A DNA stretch of 64,000 bases from Telopea speciosissima. Lineage: Eukaryota; Streptophyta; Magnoliopsida; Proteales; Proteaceae. The notes under the pieces were generated by a model. It saw nothing but the letters and a program-made list of their open reading frames with translations. It made no database searches and was not told where the DNA came from. The position numbers and the translations under genes were made by a program. The DNA lies in the NCBI RefSeq assembly GCF_018873765.1, contig NC_057920.1, positions 11,235,307-11,299,306 on the forward strand, given 5' to 3'. Of this stretch, positions 12,400 through 22,719 are shown piece after piece (position 1 is the stretch's first letter; each line of letters begins with the position of its first letter).

Positions 12400-14930
12400 T
12401 ACAGCATTAACTTGTCATGTAGCGCACGTTATCGGATAATTTCCCATCCTCCATTCAACTGCAACTTAACTATAAACTGTATCGAATCGAATATATTTTT
12501 TTCCAACGTAAAGCGCCCGTCGAGCATCGAGTGATTGTGAGAGAATATGCTCGAGAATCGATAAGTTATTGGGCCCTTAAAGGTGGACTTATTAAAGCCC
12601 ATTTTTTAAATGGGCTCGATAGACGAGTGGACTAATTGGTTTGGTTTTATTCGGTTTCTATTCGATTTGATTTGGTTTGTATATGGTCTTGGTAATTTGT
12701 TCAAATTTCTTCGGTTTTGTTTGGTTCACTTCTTTAATTTATACGACGCTTAGGATGTTTTGTACTAACCTTGAAGAGGCAAGGCACGAAAGAGGAAACA
12801 AGTAGAAATTTAGAGTTGTAGAAGAGAAGTTAGGAGAGTCGATAGTTGAAGTGAAAACTGAAATATCTTAAAACTTGTATTTTTTGCCTTTTAGGGTTTA
12901 CTGTAGTTTAGATTCAGCTCGGTTCAATTTATGTGGCTTACACTTTTTAATTTGATTTGGTTCAACTGGATGGATTTTAGTGTAAAACTAAAATCACAAA
13001 AACTTTAATGAAATTTCAATTTCCAAAATCGAATCGATTTTTTCAGTTCGGTTCAACTTGGTTTTAAACGGTCAATTTCACTCTTGCAAGTCTACAATTT
13101 ACAATTGTTCTCCATTTTGTGGCGTAGGCAAGGTTGGGAAGGGAGGGGCATAGGAATTATCACACTCAAATGGGGAGGAGATGAAAGATTTGATGAAACT
13201 AACTCAGATCTAGGGGTTTCACTCCCCTTGAGGAATTGTAATGTTTGGGGATATTTCTTCTTTTCTTTTGTGGTATTTTCTTTCTTTTATGTCTGAGTTT
13301 TGTGTGTAAAGTTATGGTAAATTTGGTTATTACATGTGTTTTGATAGATCTATGCTAATGTTGTATGAATTTTATTTTTTTTAATCAAAGAAGAATAGCG
13401 ATGTGCCACCCAAACCTATATTAAGAAAAGTTTAGACGAGAGAACCTATAAGAGAATGTAGTAGATTCAAGACAGGGAAGTAGATTAACCCACCAGACAT
13501 TAGACAAAGGCACACACATCAGAAGAATTTTTATTCGTTGTTGTGCCATTGTGAGGCGCAGCGCGATGGCACAGCAGTGGACATGCCCACTGTGCACACA
13601 TGGCCGTTGTTGCGCCACACGATGTGCACAGCAACGCCTTCAGTACTGGAGCGGATAAAGCACCTTTGGCCAACAAATGAGCCCCCACTGTGCACACATG
13701 ACCGCTGCTGCGCCGCACGATGCGCACAGCAACGCCTCCAGTACTGGAGCGGATAAAGCACCTGTGGCTAACAAATGAGCCTCCTTATTTAGGGACTGGG
13801 GGACAAACAAAAATCAAACTTGCACATAATAAGACAAGTAGTCCAATTCAAAGAAGAAAAAGATGAGTTGAGAAAAGAAATCAAGGACAAAGAATCTAAA
13901 AATACAACTAAACAGTCCGATTTAAACTAAGTCCCAACAACAAAGCATCTCTGAATCAATTTCCAAAGATAATTTATGATTATGATTTGTTAAAGAAAGT
14001 TTCTCTTTACCCATGACGGGAAAATAAAGCATGATAGTCGATAGTCATAATATCTCCCTTTACCCTTTTATATGAAGTGCTTATCCAACTTTCAATCTCA
14101 ATAAAGGTGTTGGATGAAGAGATTCTTGGTTCACTATGGATGAAGAACCTATTTGTTTATCTATTTTGTACTATTTTTTATATTTTTCTTATTTTATAAT
14201 TAAAATTTATTTTCATACTAACTCAATAGTTAATTGGGTAGGTCGTAGATCTACTCAAATTGGTCGGCCATGGAATTGGTCAATTCATAATTTTAAAACA
14301 CTACCTAAAAGTAAATGTTAGCAGAAAAATACTAGTGCTCAACCAAAAAACTTTCCTTGGGAGAGAAAAGACTAGGTCGAAAATATGTCTATGGTGTAAT
14401 GTCACTAGGGTTTTGAAGGCCTCAAGATTAGAGTGTTTGCCCCAAGCATGAGAAGACAGAAACAATGTGTTAGCATATACTTCCATTATTTTGCCGGCTC
14501 AGTTGAAAAGGACCAACAACTCACAATTAGGAGGCATCATGAATTCAAACACTCCAATTTAATGTGTTTTAAACCTTACTTGAAATAGATCAGCCAAATT
14601 AAATAATTTATGAAAATCGGCTTGATCTACCGGATCAGTGGCCCTGTGACCGGTGATCCAAATATAGATAGATGGGTCAAAATGCTTTATTAGATACCAA
14701 TTTTTAAAACTTTCGGCAGACTTCTCATCCTGAGTTGTTGCTTTGCTAACAAAACAAAAGGTTTTAACTGTAAAGAGCAACGTGTGATCCACTGGTTGCT
14801 CCATTGTAATGTGTCTTCTCATGGCCAGCGTAGTCTCTGAGTCCACTCATTGGTGGCTCATTTCTTCTCCGATTTTATATGGGAGAGGGTTTCCTACACC
14901 AACTGTGCGGGAAACCACCATCTCCACACA
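12400..14930. other. Intergenic region, no gene recognised
   Basis: This is AT-rich DNA between the 5' end of the sorting-nexin-like gene and the LRX cluster. At 12600-13080 runs of TTGGTTTGGTTTTATTCGG-type sequence look like the interior of a decayed hAT-like element. The only structured feature is the 98-bp tandem duplication at 13591-13786. Confidence 0.5.
13591..13786. repeat. 98-bp tandem duplication, GC-rich
   Basis: Two adjacent units, 13591-13688 and 13689-13786, each start TGTGCACACATG and contain CAGTACTGGAGCGGATAAAG. They differ at several positions. The GC-rich TGTGCACACATG / GATGCGCACAGC vocabulary is shared with the hairpin at 18034-18109, suggesting a common repeat family. Confidence 0.8.
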
Positions 14931-14937
14931 AAAGGCT

Positions 14938-15881
14938 AGGGATGTCAACCGGTCGGGTTCGATTGGGCCTAGTGGCCTCACGGTGCTTAAAACTTGCACC
15001 GTGATCATCTGTTTATACAATCGGGCCGGGCCTGGACGGGCTCGATCAGGTCAGCTTTAATCAGGTAATATAAATGGGCCTTAAACGGTGCAAAATCAGG
15101 CTATGTGCCTATTTAAATTTAAACGGTGCAACCTTTTTGTGTTTTTGGGAACTAGAGGTGTCCGGCCTTTGGCCGACTAATTCCCCAAGGGCTCGTGCAT
15201 GGTCCCGCAACACATACAAACTAGGAGATACTGGGGCCCCCATGTTCACCAGGGGGTTTCCTCTCAAACGAGTGGCCCCAAGGGGGGAGGCGGAGGCGAA
15301 CTCAGGACCTTTAGCTTCCTTAGGCCTCCTCCCTTGCCAACTGTGCTCCCCCTTGGGGTTTAAACGGTGCAACCTTGATAACAATTAGCGGAAAAAAACC
15401 CCTAAGATACAAGAATATAAATGAATGAAAAAAATGCATTGAGAGAAGTGTCATAGAAGATGAATCTATGTTTGAATGACTACCAACAAATTTGGCGAAT
15501 ATAAGAACCAAAAGGTGGATGTTCCATGAGTTTTTTATGTTTGGCTGATATTGATTCATGAATGGTTGGTAAATGGATTAAAACAATAGACGGGTTTTCT
15601 TCAATGGTGTGATGAAAATCAGAAATAGGATCCCATGGGATGAATCATGTTAGAACAAACAATGTTTACCTTTCAAAACTTGATGGTTGGGTTCACTAAC
15701 CTTTGAGAATGAGTGAAAAAAAAAAGAGCCTAAAGTGACAGGTTAGGTCAGGATAGGCTCGATCGGGCCAGTCGGGCATCCAACGGACTAAGGCCCTCAC
15801 CGAGACCGCCCGATTACTAAACGTGTCAGGCTTAAGCCCGAAACATTTAGTAAACAGGTCGGGCCTAGAATTAACAGCCCT
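14938..15881. mobile_element. Old TIR element (hAT-like MITE) hosting a SINE
   Basis: The left end AGGGATGTCAACCGGTCGGG and the right end (reverse complement AGGGCTGTTAATTCTAGGCC) are imperfect inverted termini. Both are followed by the GGGCC/CGGGCC-rich sequence common in plant hAT-like MITEs. No clear 8-bp target duplication remains, so the element is old or the ends are off by a few bases. A SINE is inserted at 15136-15358. Confidence 0.45.
15136..15358 (-). mobile_element. tRNA-derived SINE with 18-bp target-site duplication
   Basis: The element is flanked by identical direct repeats TTTAAACGGTGCAACCTT at 15118-15135 and 15359-15376. On the minus strand it begins GGGGGAGCACAGTTGGCAAG, which resembles a pol III A box (TAGCTCAGTTGG type). 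About 35 nt later comes GGTCCTGAGTTCGCCTCC, which resembles a B box (GGTTCGANTCC). The 3' end is A-rich (AAAAACACAAAAAGG). About 223 bp, a tRNA-like head and an A-rich tail fit a plant SINE. It has no coding capacity. Confidence 0.75.
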
Positions 15882-16040
15882 GCTTTTTTGCAGCATTAAA
15901 GTGTTGGCAATGGGATTTATATACTGTTAGGGTATATTGACTTCTTACACGCTAAATCAATGGAGAAAAGCGAAAAAGTGTATTTCCGTTTGTATACAAG
16001 CCTACAATGAGATCCACATGTTTAGGAGAGAGATTGACAC

Positions 16041-16697
16041 TAAGGATGTCAATGGATATTTGAAAATCTGTATGCGATCTGCTTGCGTTCATATCCGTTT
16101 AGGAGAATTCGAATCCGTCTGAAAACTTATCAGATACGAATATGATAATCCCCCTATCCGACCGATTATTATCTTATTCGTATAGCAATCCGACGCTAAT
16201 AAAATGTCTAAAATATATCTTTGTGTTCGCCTATCTTATTAAGTTACCTTATTGGATTTTGTGTTCTTATTTTTATAGTTTTATAAGTTAAGATAATCTT
16301 TTTTTTTTTAGATTTTCTATTAGTTTATGTATATTGTTTTATGCATTGTGATACATGGAATCACATATTTATTATTTATTTTTGTCTGGTAATTATATCT
16401 ATTAAAATAAATACAATATAAAGTCAAAGTAACAAACGTAATAAAATCAAAGACTAAGAAAAGTAGAAGAAATGATAGTTGTTGAACTCTCAAATCTCAA
16501 CCCTAACCCTCATCAACAAAATGGTAAACATGTCAACAGATAATCGAAAATTCGTATTTGATCCGCGTTCATATATACTTAGGAGAATCAATATTCAAAA
16601 AAACACTATCCTAAAACTATCTGAATCCGTCCAAATGTAATCGGATAAGAATATGATAATGTCACATCCGACCGAATTCGATCCGTTTACATCCTTA
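16041..16697. mobile_element. hAT-like non-autonomous element (657 bp)
   Basis: The terminal inverted repeats are TAAGGATGT at the left and ACATCCTTA at the right. The adjoining 8-mers ATTGACAC and ATTGTCAA match at 6 of 8 positions and are probably a decayed target duplication. Subterminal ATCCGTTTAGGAG and CCGTCCAAATGTAATCGGAT segments are also inverted. The interior is AT-rich and non-coding. Confidence 0.6.
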
Positions 16698-16699
16698 AT

Positions 16700-18030
16700 T
16701 GTCAATCTTTGAGAAAGGATGCATACCAGGAATAGAATAACCCTCATTTATACATGTCTATCTCAATACCTAATTATAGATTTAATTTGAAAGTAATATG
16801 CGTATCAATATAATGTTTTGAGATTATTTGAAAAAAAAAAAATTGTTTCAAGAACAAGGACTATTTAAAAAAAAACACACACACAAGGGTACATGGTGTT
16901 CAGGTGGCTCATCCGAGGTGGGTACCCCACCTCGGGTACCCCCCCCCCCCAATACTTTGAGACGTTTAATAAACAACTTGATTTTGATTTTAACCATTTA
17001 AAAAATTTTAAAGCTGTCTAAGTTTTGATTTATATATGAAATAAATAACATCCTTTTAAATCTTCGACATTCACATTGTCTCATCTCACACAATGATTTT
17101 TATTTATGTATTTCTCTAAACTTAATCATTCAAAATTCAAAAAAATAAATTGGTTTATATTAAATAATTATTTATGTTTTTTTATACGAGAGTATGTTTA
17201 TATTAAATAATTGTTTATTAGTTTTTTTATAAGGGTAGGTTTTCTGGTATGTCATTTTCTATGAAACCATTTAGGAACCGTATAACCGTTTAATAATGGT
17301 TTGATTTTGGTTTTCATTATATGAAATCTTTTAATAAACGGTTTGATTTTGGTTTTTTAATTCTCACATTGTAAACCAAACTGAAACGCTTCAAGCTGGA
17401 AATTGGTAACCCTAACATGGGTTGTGCATTAAGGACAGCTTCCATAAGATTACTTAAAAAAAATCTCTCTATTTTTGAGCTAATTTTATATAATCCCCAT
17501 TCAGTTAGATTTCAGAATCCCCTTCCATCCCTATATTTAATTCCAATTTAGTCCCCAAATCTATTTTCTCATCACTTAGGTGTGCCAATTGGTCGGCCCT
17601 ATCCAGTTTCTATTGGGCTTAACCAGTTTTGATTTGGTATTAGGCCAAACATAAACTTAACTTACTCTAAAAGTTCGATTTCGGTTCGATTCAATTTCAT
17701 CTTTTATCGAATTTTCTTAACGATTTCTTATTGGTCCATTATTAATTTGTTACAGCTCTATTGGGGCAATGATCTTAGATATTGCTTGCACTTGAACCCC
17801 CAATTGCAGAAAAATCCGAATATGTGCCCAATGTTCCTAATATTCTGTAATTTTTTAGGGAAATTTTTTAATAAGAGCTTTAGGTTTTAAGAGATAGAAA
17901 ATGATAGAACCTTGTACAATTTTCCTAGGTTTAGATCTTGCACTCACTCGAACAGTGCAGGATCGACTTGTGTTTGGACAATAAAAAATACCACATTCAT
18001 GCGATTCGTACAAAGCATGAATTAGGGGGC
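16700..18030. other. Intergenic AT-rich DNA, nothing recognised
   Basis: It contains homopolymer runs (poly-C near 16940) and AACGGTTTGATTTTGGTTTT-type degenerate repeats. There is no coding sequence or defined element. Confidence 0.4.
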
Positions 18031-18033
18031 GCT

Positions 18034-18109
18034 GCTGTGCGCATCATGTGGTGCACACATGGGTCACTATGCACACATGGGAGCTGCTGCACCACATGAT
18101 GCGCACAGC
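18034..18109. repeat. Perfect 22-bp inverted repeat (hairpin), 32-bp loop
   Basis: The arm at 18034-18055 is the exact reverse complement of 18088-18109. Each arm includes GCGCATCATGTGGTGCA or its complement. The loop also contains two direct GCACACATGGG copies. The motif is related to the 98-bp duplication at 13.6 kb. Confidence 0.8.
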
Positions 18110-18395
18110 ACCGTCTCCAGTATGATAATTTTCCGTCTATGCAATCTTGTAGAATTGTCCCCCTTTGGTTGTGCCATGTGTCGCACAGGCAAATGGGGAA
18201 ATGACAAGGAATAATTGATTGGGAATGGAGAGGGGAAAAATTCCTACCCCTGCGTACGCGGTAACTAAAAAGTGTTATTTTTGGTACTTGGACAAAAAAT
18301 ACGGTGCAAACAACGAATGCAGGGAAACTCGGTCATCTTTACTTCCTATTCTATCGAGAGCAAGCAAATCGCAGAGCTTTCGAGAAATTGTTGAG

Positions 18396-18597
18396 GCTTC
18401 TATGGACATGGATGGTCGACTCTCCGTCATCGGAGGAGGATCAGTGAGAGAGAAGAAGGAAGACCTGAAACATCGGGAAAACCTGACTAAAAAAGAGAGA
18501 ATTTGTTGCAGAGCCCACAATATAACATGCCCATCTCCCTCTTTCTTCTTCATTGTGCCCTATAAGCAGCCTTTGGCCTTTATCTCCAATAAAGAAG
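18396..18597 (+). promoter_or_regulatory. Proximal 5' region of LRX-a conserved in all three copies
   Basis: About 200 bp upstream of the start codon (from TATGGACATGGATGG) is shared with LRX-b and LRX-c. Further upstream LRX-a is unrelated to the other two. A TATA-like ACAATATAACATG about 75 nt before the ATG and CCTATAAGCAGCC about 40 nt before it are both conserved. Which one acts is unknown. Confidence 0.4.
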
Positions 18598-21063
18598 ATG
18601 GTGTTGCGTAGCTTCCCATCCAAAATGCAGGCCTCAGGCTGCTTTTTACTTTTCCTCGCCTTTTCTTCTTCTTTATTCGTTTCCTCTTCCTTAGCTTTGA
18701 CCAATGCACAAGCTTCCTGGATTGCCCGTCGCCAGCTCTTAACCCTCCGTGAGGGCGGTCATCTACCTGATAATTATGAGTTTGAGGTCGATCTCAAGAT
18801 TAAATTCGCCAACGATAGGCTTCGTAGGGCCTACATTGCCCTCCAAGCCTGGAAGAAGGCCATATTTTCCGACCCCCAAAATCTCACTGGCAATTGGGTT
18901 GGTGCTAATGTCTGCGACTACAATGGCGTTTTCTGCGCCCCAGCCCTTGATGACCCATCGATTAATGTCGTGGCCGGTGTCGACCTCAACAAAGCTGACA
19001 TCGCCGGGTACCTGCCCCCCGAGCTTGGTCTCCTAACCGATCTGGCTCTCTTCCACATTAACTCAAACAGGTTTTGTGGGATCGTTCCACCAAGCTTCGG
19101 TAAGCTGCCATCTCTCTACGAGCTGGACATTAGCAATAACCGCTTTGTTGGGGGTTTCCCTAAAGAGACACTCTCCATCCCTGGTCTCAAGTATTTAGAT
19201 ATCCGTTTCAATGACTTCGAAGGAGAACTCCCATCGGAGCTCTTTGAGAAGGATTTGGACGCAATTTTCGTGAACAATAACAGATTCAGTGGTAAAATCC
19301 CTGATTCTCTGGGTAATACCCATGCTTCTGTTGTGGTGTTCGCCAACAACAAGTTCAGCGGTTGCATTCCAGGAAGCATAACAAAGATGGGCTCATTGGA
19401 AGAGATTATCTTCATGAATAACAATCTGTCTGGTTGCGTTCCTCCAGAATTTGGGCTTTTAGGGAACGCTACCGTTCTCGATTTGGCAGGGAATAACTTG
19501 GTTGGTTCTTTGCCAACCAGTTTCTCTGGGTTGAAGAATGTGGAGTTGTTGGATATTTCTGGTAACAAATTGACTGGATTTGTGCCTCAGAACTTGTGCC
19601 AATTACCTAAATTGCAGAATTTCACATTCTCTTACAATTACTTCAAGGGTGAGGCACCTGAGTGTTTAGCAACAAAGGAATCAGAGTTGGTGTTGGACGA
19701 TACGAACAATTGCTTGGCTGGTAGGCCGGAACAGAAGACAGCAAGCGAATGTTTGCCTGTGCTGAGCAGACCAGTGGATTGCACCAAGTTGAAGTGTGGA
19801 AATCCAGCAACACCATCTCCAAAGCCAACACCACCCACCCCAAAACCACAACCACCACCTGCACCAGTCTCAACTCCACCACCAGTTGTGACACCTACAC
19901 CTCCTGCACCAGTCTCGACTCCACCACCGGTTGTGACACCTACACCTCCTTCACCAATCTCAATTCCACCAGTTGTGGCTCCTACACCAGAACCTGAAAC
20001 ACCAACCCCTTCAATGGTGGGCCCAAGAGAACCAGAACGTCCGGTTGTACCACCACCAAAAATCTCTCCTGTGCTGGAACCAACTCCAGTGTCCTCACCT
20101 CCACCACCAGCATCAGTCCAATCCCCCCCACCACCGGTGAACTCTCCCCCACCACCAGTCGTCCACTCCCCACCACCACCAGTGAACTCTCCCCCACCAC
20201 CACCAGTTGTCCGCTCCCCACCACCACCAGTGAACTCTCCCCCACCACCACCAGTTGTCCGCTCCCCACCACCACCAGTGGTGCACTCTCCTCCACCACC
20301 AGTCGTCCACTCCCCACCACCACCAGTGAACTCTCCCCCACCACCAGCAGTGGTGCACTCTCCTCCACCGCCAGTCGTCCACTCCCCACCACCACCAGTG
20401 AACTCTCCCCCACCACCACCAGTGGTGCACTCTCCTCCACCACCAGTCGTCCACTCTCCCCCACCACAAGTCGTCCACTCCCCACCACCACCAGTCGTCC
20501 ACTCCCCTCCACCACCAGTGGTGCACCCTCCACCACCACCAGTCGTCCACTCCCCACCACCACCAATGGTCCAGTCCCCACCACCACCAGTCGTTCACTC
20601 CCCACTACCACCAGTCGTCTACTCTCCCCCACCACCAGTCGTCTACTCCCCACCACCACCAGTCGTCCCTTCTCCACCACCACCAGTCGTCCACTCTCCA
20701 CCACCACCAGTGAACTCTCCCCCACCACCAGTCGTCCACTCCCCACCACCCACACCAGTCAAGTCTCCACCACCACCAGTGCAATCCCCTCCACCACCCG
20801 CACTAGTCTCCTCTCCACCACCCCCAGTGGTGTTACTCCCACCACCCACATCAGTCTCCTCTCCACCACCACCCACACCAGTCTCCTCTCCACCACCACC
20901 ACCCACACCAGTCTCCTCTCCACCACCACCAGCTCCAGTCTCTTCTCCACCACCGGCTCCAGTCTCTTCTCCACCACCAGCTCCAGCTGACGATTTCATT
21001 TTGCCACCAAATCTTGGGTTCCAGTACTCATCACCACCTCCACCAATCTTCCCAGGGTACTGA
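18598..21063 (+). CDS. LRX: Leucine-rich repeat extensin (LRX-a), single exon, 821 aa
   Basis: This is a secreted cell-wall protein with the LRX architecture. Residues 1-38 are a signal peptide (hydrophobic [19 protein letters not shown]). An N-terminal domain follows ([27 protein letters not shown]). LRRs span about 125-355 ([52 protein letters not shown]). A Cys hinge lies at 372-400 ([12 protein letters not shown]). A Ser-Pro3-5 extensin domain runs from about 402 to the end, with [13 protein letters not shown] and VYSPPPP motifs, and the tail is [14 protein letters not shown]. In Arabidopsis the LRX LRR domain binds RALF peptides and acts with FERONIA-type kinases, while the extensin part anchors in the wall; function here is by family. 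The start was chosen at MVLRSF because it opens the signal peptide; an in-frame ATG 45 nt upstream would add a polar leader. It is the most diverged of the three copies and has the longest extensin domain. The LRR region resembles the vegetative LRX3/4/5 class, but pollen-type (PEX) assignment cannot be excluded. Confidence 0.95.
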   Translation: MVLRSFPSKMQASGCFLLFLAFSSSLFVSSSLALTNAQASWIARRQLLTLREGGHLPDNYEFEVDLKIKFANDRLRRAYIALQAWKKAIFSDPQNLTGNWVGANVCDYNGVFCAPALDDPSINVVAGVDLNKADIAGYLPPELGLLTDLALFHINSNRFCGIVPPSFGKLPSLYELDISNNRFVGGFPKETLSIPGLKYLDIRFNDFEGELPSELFEKDLDAIFVNNNRFSGKIPDSLGNTHASVVVFANNKFSGCIPGSITKMGSLEEIIFMNNNLSGCVPPEFGLLGNATVLDLAGNNLVGSLPTSFSGLKNVELLDISGNKLTGFVPQNLCQLPKLQNFTFSYNYFKGEAPECLATKESELVLDDTNNCLAGRPEQKTASECLPVLSRPVDCTKLKCGNPATPSPKPTPPTPKPQPPPAPVSTPPPVVTPTPPAPVSTPPPVVTPTPPSPISIPPVVAPTPEPETPTPSMVGPREPERPVVPPPKISPVLEPTPVSSPPPPASVQSPPPPVNSPPPPVVHSPPPPVNSPPPPPVVRSPPPPVNSPPPPPVVRSPPPPVVHSPPPPVVHSPPPPVNSPPPPAVVHSPPPPVVHSPPPPVNSPPPPPVVHSPPPPVVHSPPPQVVHSPPPPVVHSPPPPVVHPPPPPVVHSPPPPMVQSPPPPVVHSPLPPVVYSPPPPVVYSPPPPVVPSPPPPVVHSPPPPVNSPPPPVVHSPPPTPVKSPPPPVQSPPPPALVSSPPPPVVLLPPPTSVSSPPPPTPVSSPPPPPTPVSSPPPPAPVSSPPPAPVSSPPPAPADDFILPPNLGFQYSSPPPPIFPGY

Positions 21064-22252
21064 TTGAGTAGTAGCGCCTCTGCAATATTTATATTCTTTT
21101 TCATTCATTTAAAACCCATGTTTCTGGACAATGTAACCAATTAATTTTCTTCATTATTTCATTCAAGAGAAGCATTTGTTACTCTCTTTTTTATATAATA
21201 TAAAAGGGCACATTTGGCGGGAATATCCATGTAATTCTGAGAAATACATTTTTCATAAACCAAAAATAAAATAAAAATCCATTTCCAATCCTCATTATTG
21301 TTTCCATTTTTCAATTTACATAGGTACGTGCATGCGTGCATGAATAGTGAATGAATCCAAACTACGTGTGAGATAGAGTGAATCCAAACTCTCAAAAGTG
21401 AATGAAATTGCCGGACAATCAGGGAAATGGAATCTTAAAGGGTATTTTAGAAAATACAAAAACTTAGGAGGTATTTATGAACCCAAAGAAGAAGTGAATT
21501 ATTCCATTTTCTTAGCTGCTAGCCCTCTAGCAGGAACATTATTGCTACAAGTGTAGCAGCAAAAAAAAAAATTTCCAAAATTGTGACTAATTTTTATTGA
21601 TTAAATCTTTAACTAAAAAAATTAAATAACAGGATCCAATTAAATAAATTTAACCTTTTCACATAGTATTCTTTTGAATTATTGGAAGGCTACCAAATTA
21701 AATGTCACAAATTTCTGGTGATAATTTTTAGAAGGGAATGCCAACAGGGCGAAGTTTTGCTGCTACCCAATTTACAGTGAAAGAAATGAAATCTAAAAGG
21801 GGATACTAAAACTTAGGAGGGTATTTGTGAACCCAAAGGGGAAGTGAATTATTCCATTTCTTTAGTCTGAGTAGCAACAAAAATTTTTCCAACTCAATAC
21901 TTCTTGATAAGAAGTGTTTCAAATACAACTTTCCTCTATGGAAGATTGCTTGCCTGAAAACCTTATTTGGTATAAAAAGTTGAGGCAAAAGGTTTCATGT
22001 ACGCAATGTATGATGCACGGTCCCTTTTTTATGTACCCTTATCTTGTATGATGCAATCTCAAAGATAAGGGTATATATTTTGTATTTTTAATTATATATA
22101 TATTTAAAAAAAAAAAGGAAAAGGGTTTATTGGAGGAACTTTTGCCACAACCCTATGTTTCTGACCACATGTGGGCAGATGATTTGATATTTTTTTACCA
22201 TTTAATAGTCAACGAACCTATTGCAAAGAAAATGCGGGTAATATTTCAACCA
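21064..22252. other. 3' flank of LRX-a (block D), shared by all three LRX copies
   Basis: The sequence recurs after LRX-b (43265-45784, interrupted by a solo LTR) and, with small deletions, after LRX-c (60572-61684). It includes TATATAATATAAAAGGGCAC about 130 bp after the stop and AATGAATCCAAACTACGTG-type sequence. No gene is recognised. Confidence 0.7.
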
Positions 22253-22263
22253 TATATAACTCA

Positions 22264-22450
22264 ATTTGGATCCTCTACTGTCGACTTGCCCGGCAAGACC
22301 GTGCTGCCCAGACACGGTACTGCGTGCAATGTCTGCCTTACCCTTGCCTAAACGCCTTGCCCGAGTGGGGGTAAGGCGGTCATTGCATGCAACACAGTGT
22401 CTGGGCAGCACGGTCTTGCCGGGCAGCTTGGCAGTAGAGGATCTGGATCC
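22264..22450. mobile_element. MITE with TIRs, 187 bp, 11-bp target duplication (copy in block a)
   Basis: Direct repeats TATATAACTCA flank it at 22253-22263 and 22451-22461. The ends are inverted (GGATCCTCTACTG... and ...AGTAGAGGATC), and inner CGGCAAGACCGTGCTGCCCA / TGGGCAGCACGGTCTTGCCG arms make a near-complete hairpin. Block c has the single unoccupied TATATAACTCA at 61685-61695, which proves an insertion. A 9-11 bp duplication suggests Mutator-type mobilisation. Confidence 0.8.
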
Positions 22451-22544
22451 TATATAACTCATCATGTATGAGGTTTTTTTCCTTGTTATTTCAATAGTTC
22501 TTATCACCAAACAAACCCATATTTTCAAATAGACAAACAGATAT

Positions 22545-22719
22545 AATTTGGATCCTCTACTGCCGAGCTGCCCGACAGGACCCCACTGCCAAGACACAGC
22601 AAGGTGGTAAATGACCGCCTTACCCCTACTCGGGCAAGGCGCTCAAGTAGGGATAAGGCGGTAATTTATCGCGTTATTGTGTCTAAGCAGTATGGTCCTA
22701 CCGGGCAGCTCGGCAGTTT
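22545..22719. mobile_element. Second MITE of the same family, 175 bp (copy in block a)
   Basis: It starts AATTTGGATCCTCTACTGCC and ends in CGGGCAGCTCGGCAG, so the inner TIRs match the element 100 bp upstream. ACAGATAT flanks it on both sides (22537-22544, 22720-22727). Block c shows the empty site at 61763-61770. Confidence 0.7.

Noticed and set aside
18219..18611. 130-codon ORF overlapping the start of LRX-a
   Set aside because: It spans the promoter region in another frame, its frame is not conserved in b and c, and it has no recognisable domain.
19982..20755. Long minus-strand open frames (Val/Gly/Arg- or Trp-rich) over the extensin regions of all three LRX genes
   Set aside because: They mirror the CCA/CCN proline-repeat composition of the real genes in other frames and have no start context or family signature.
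22130..22351. Open frame EELLPQPYVSDHMWADDLIF conserved in blocks a and b
   Set aside because: It is stopped in block c and runs into a MITE in a and b. The similarity is explained by duplication.
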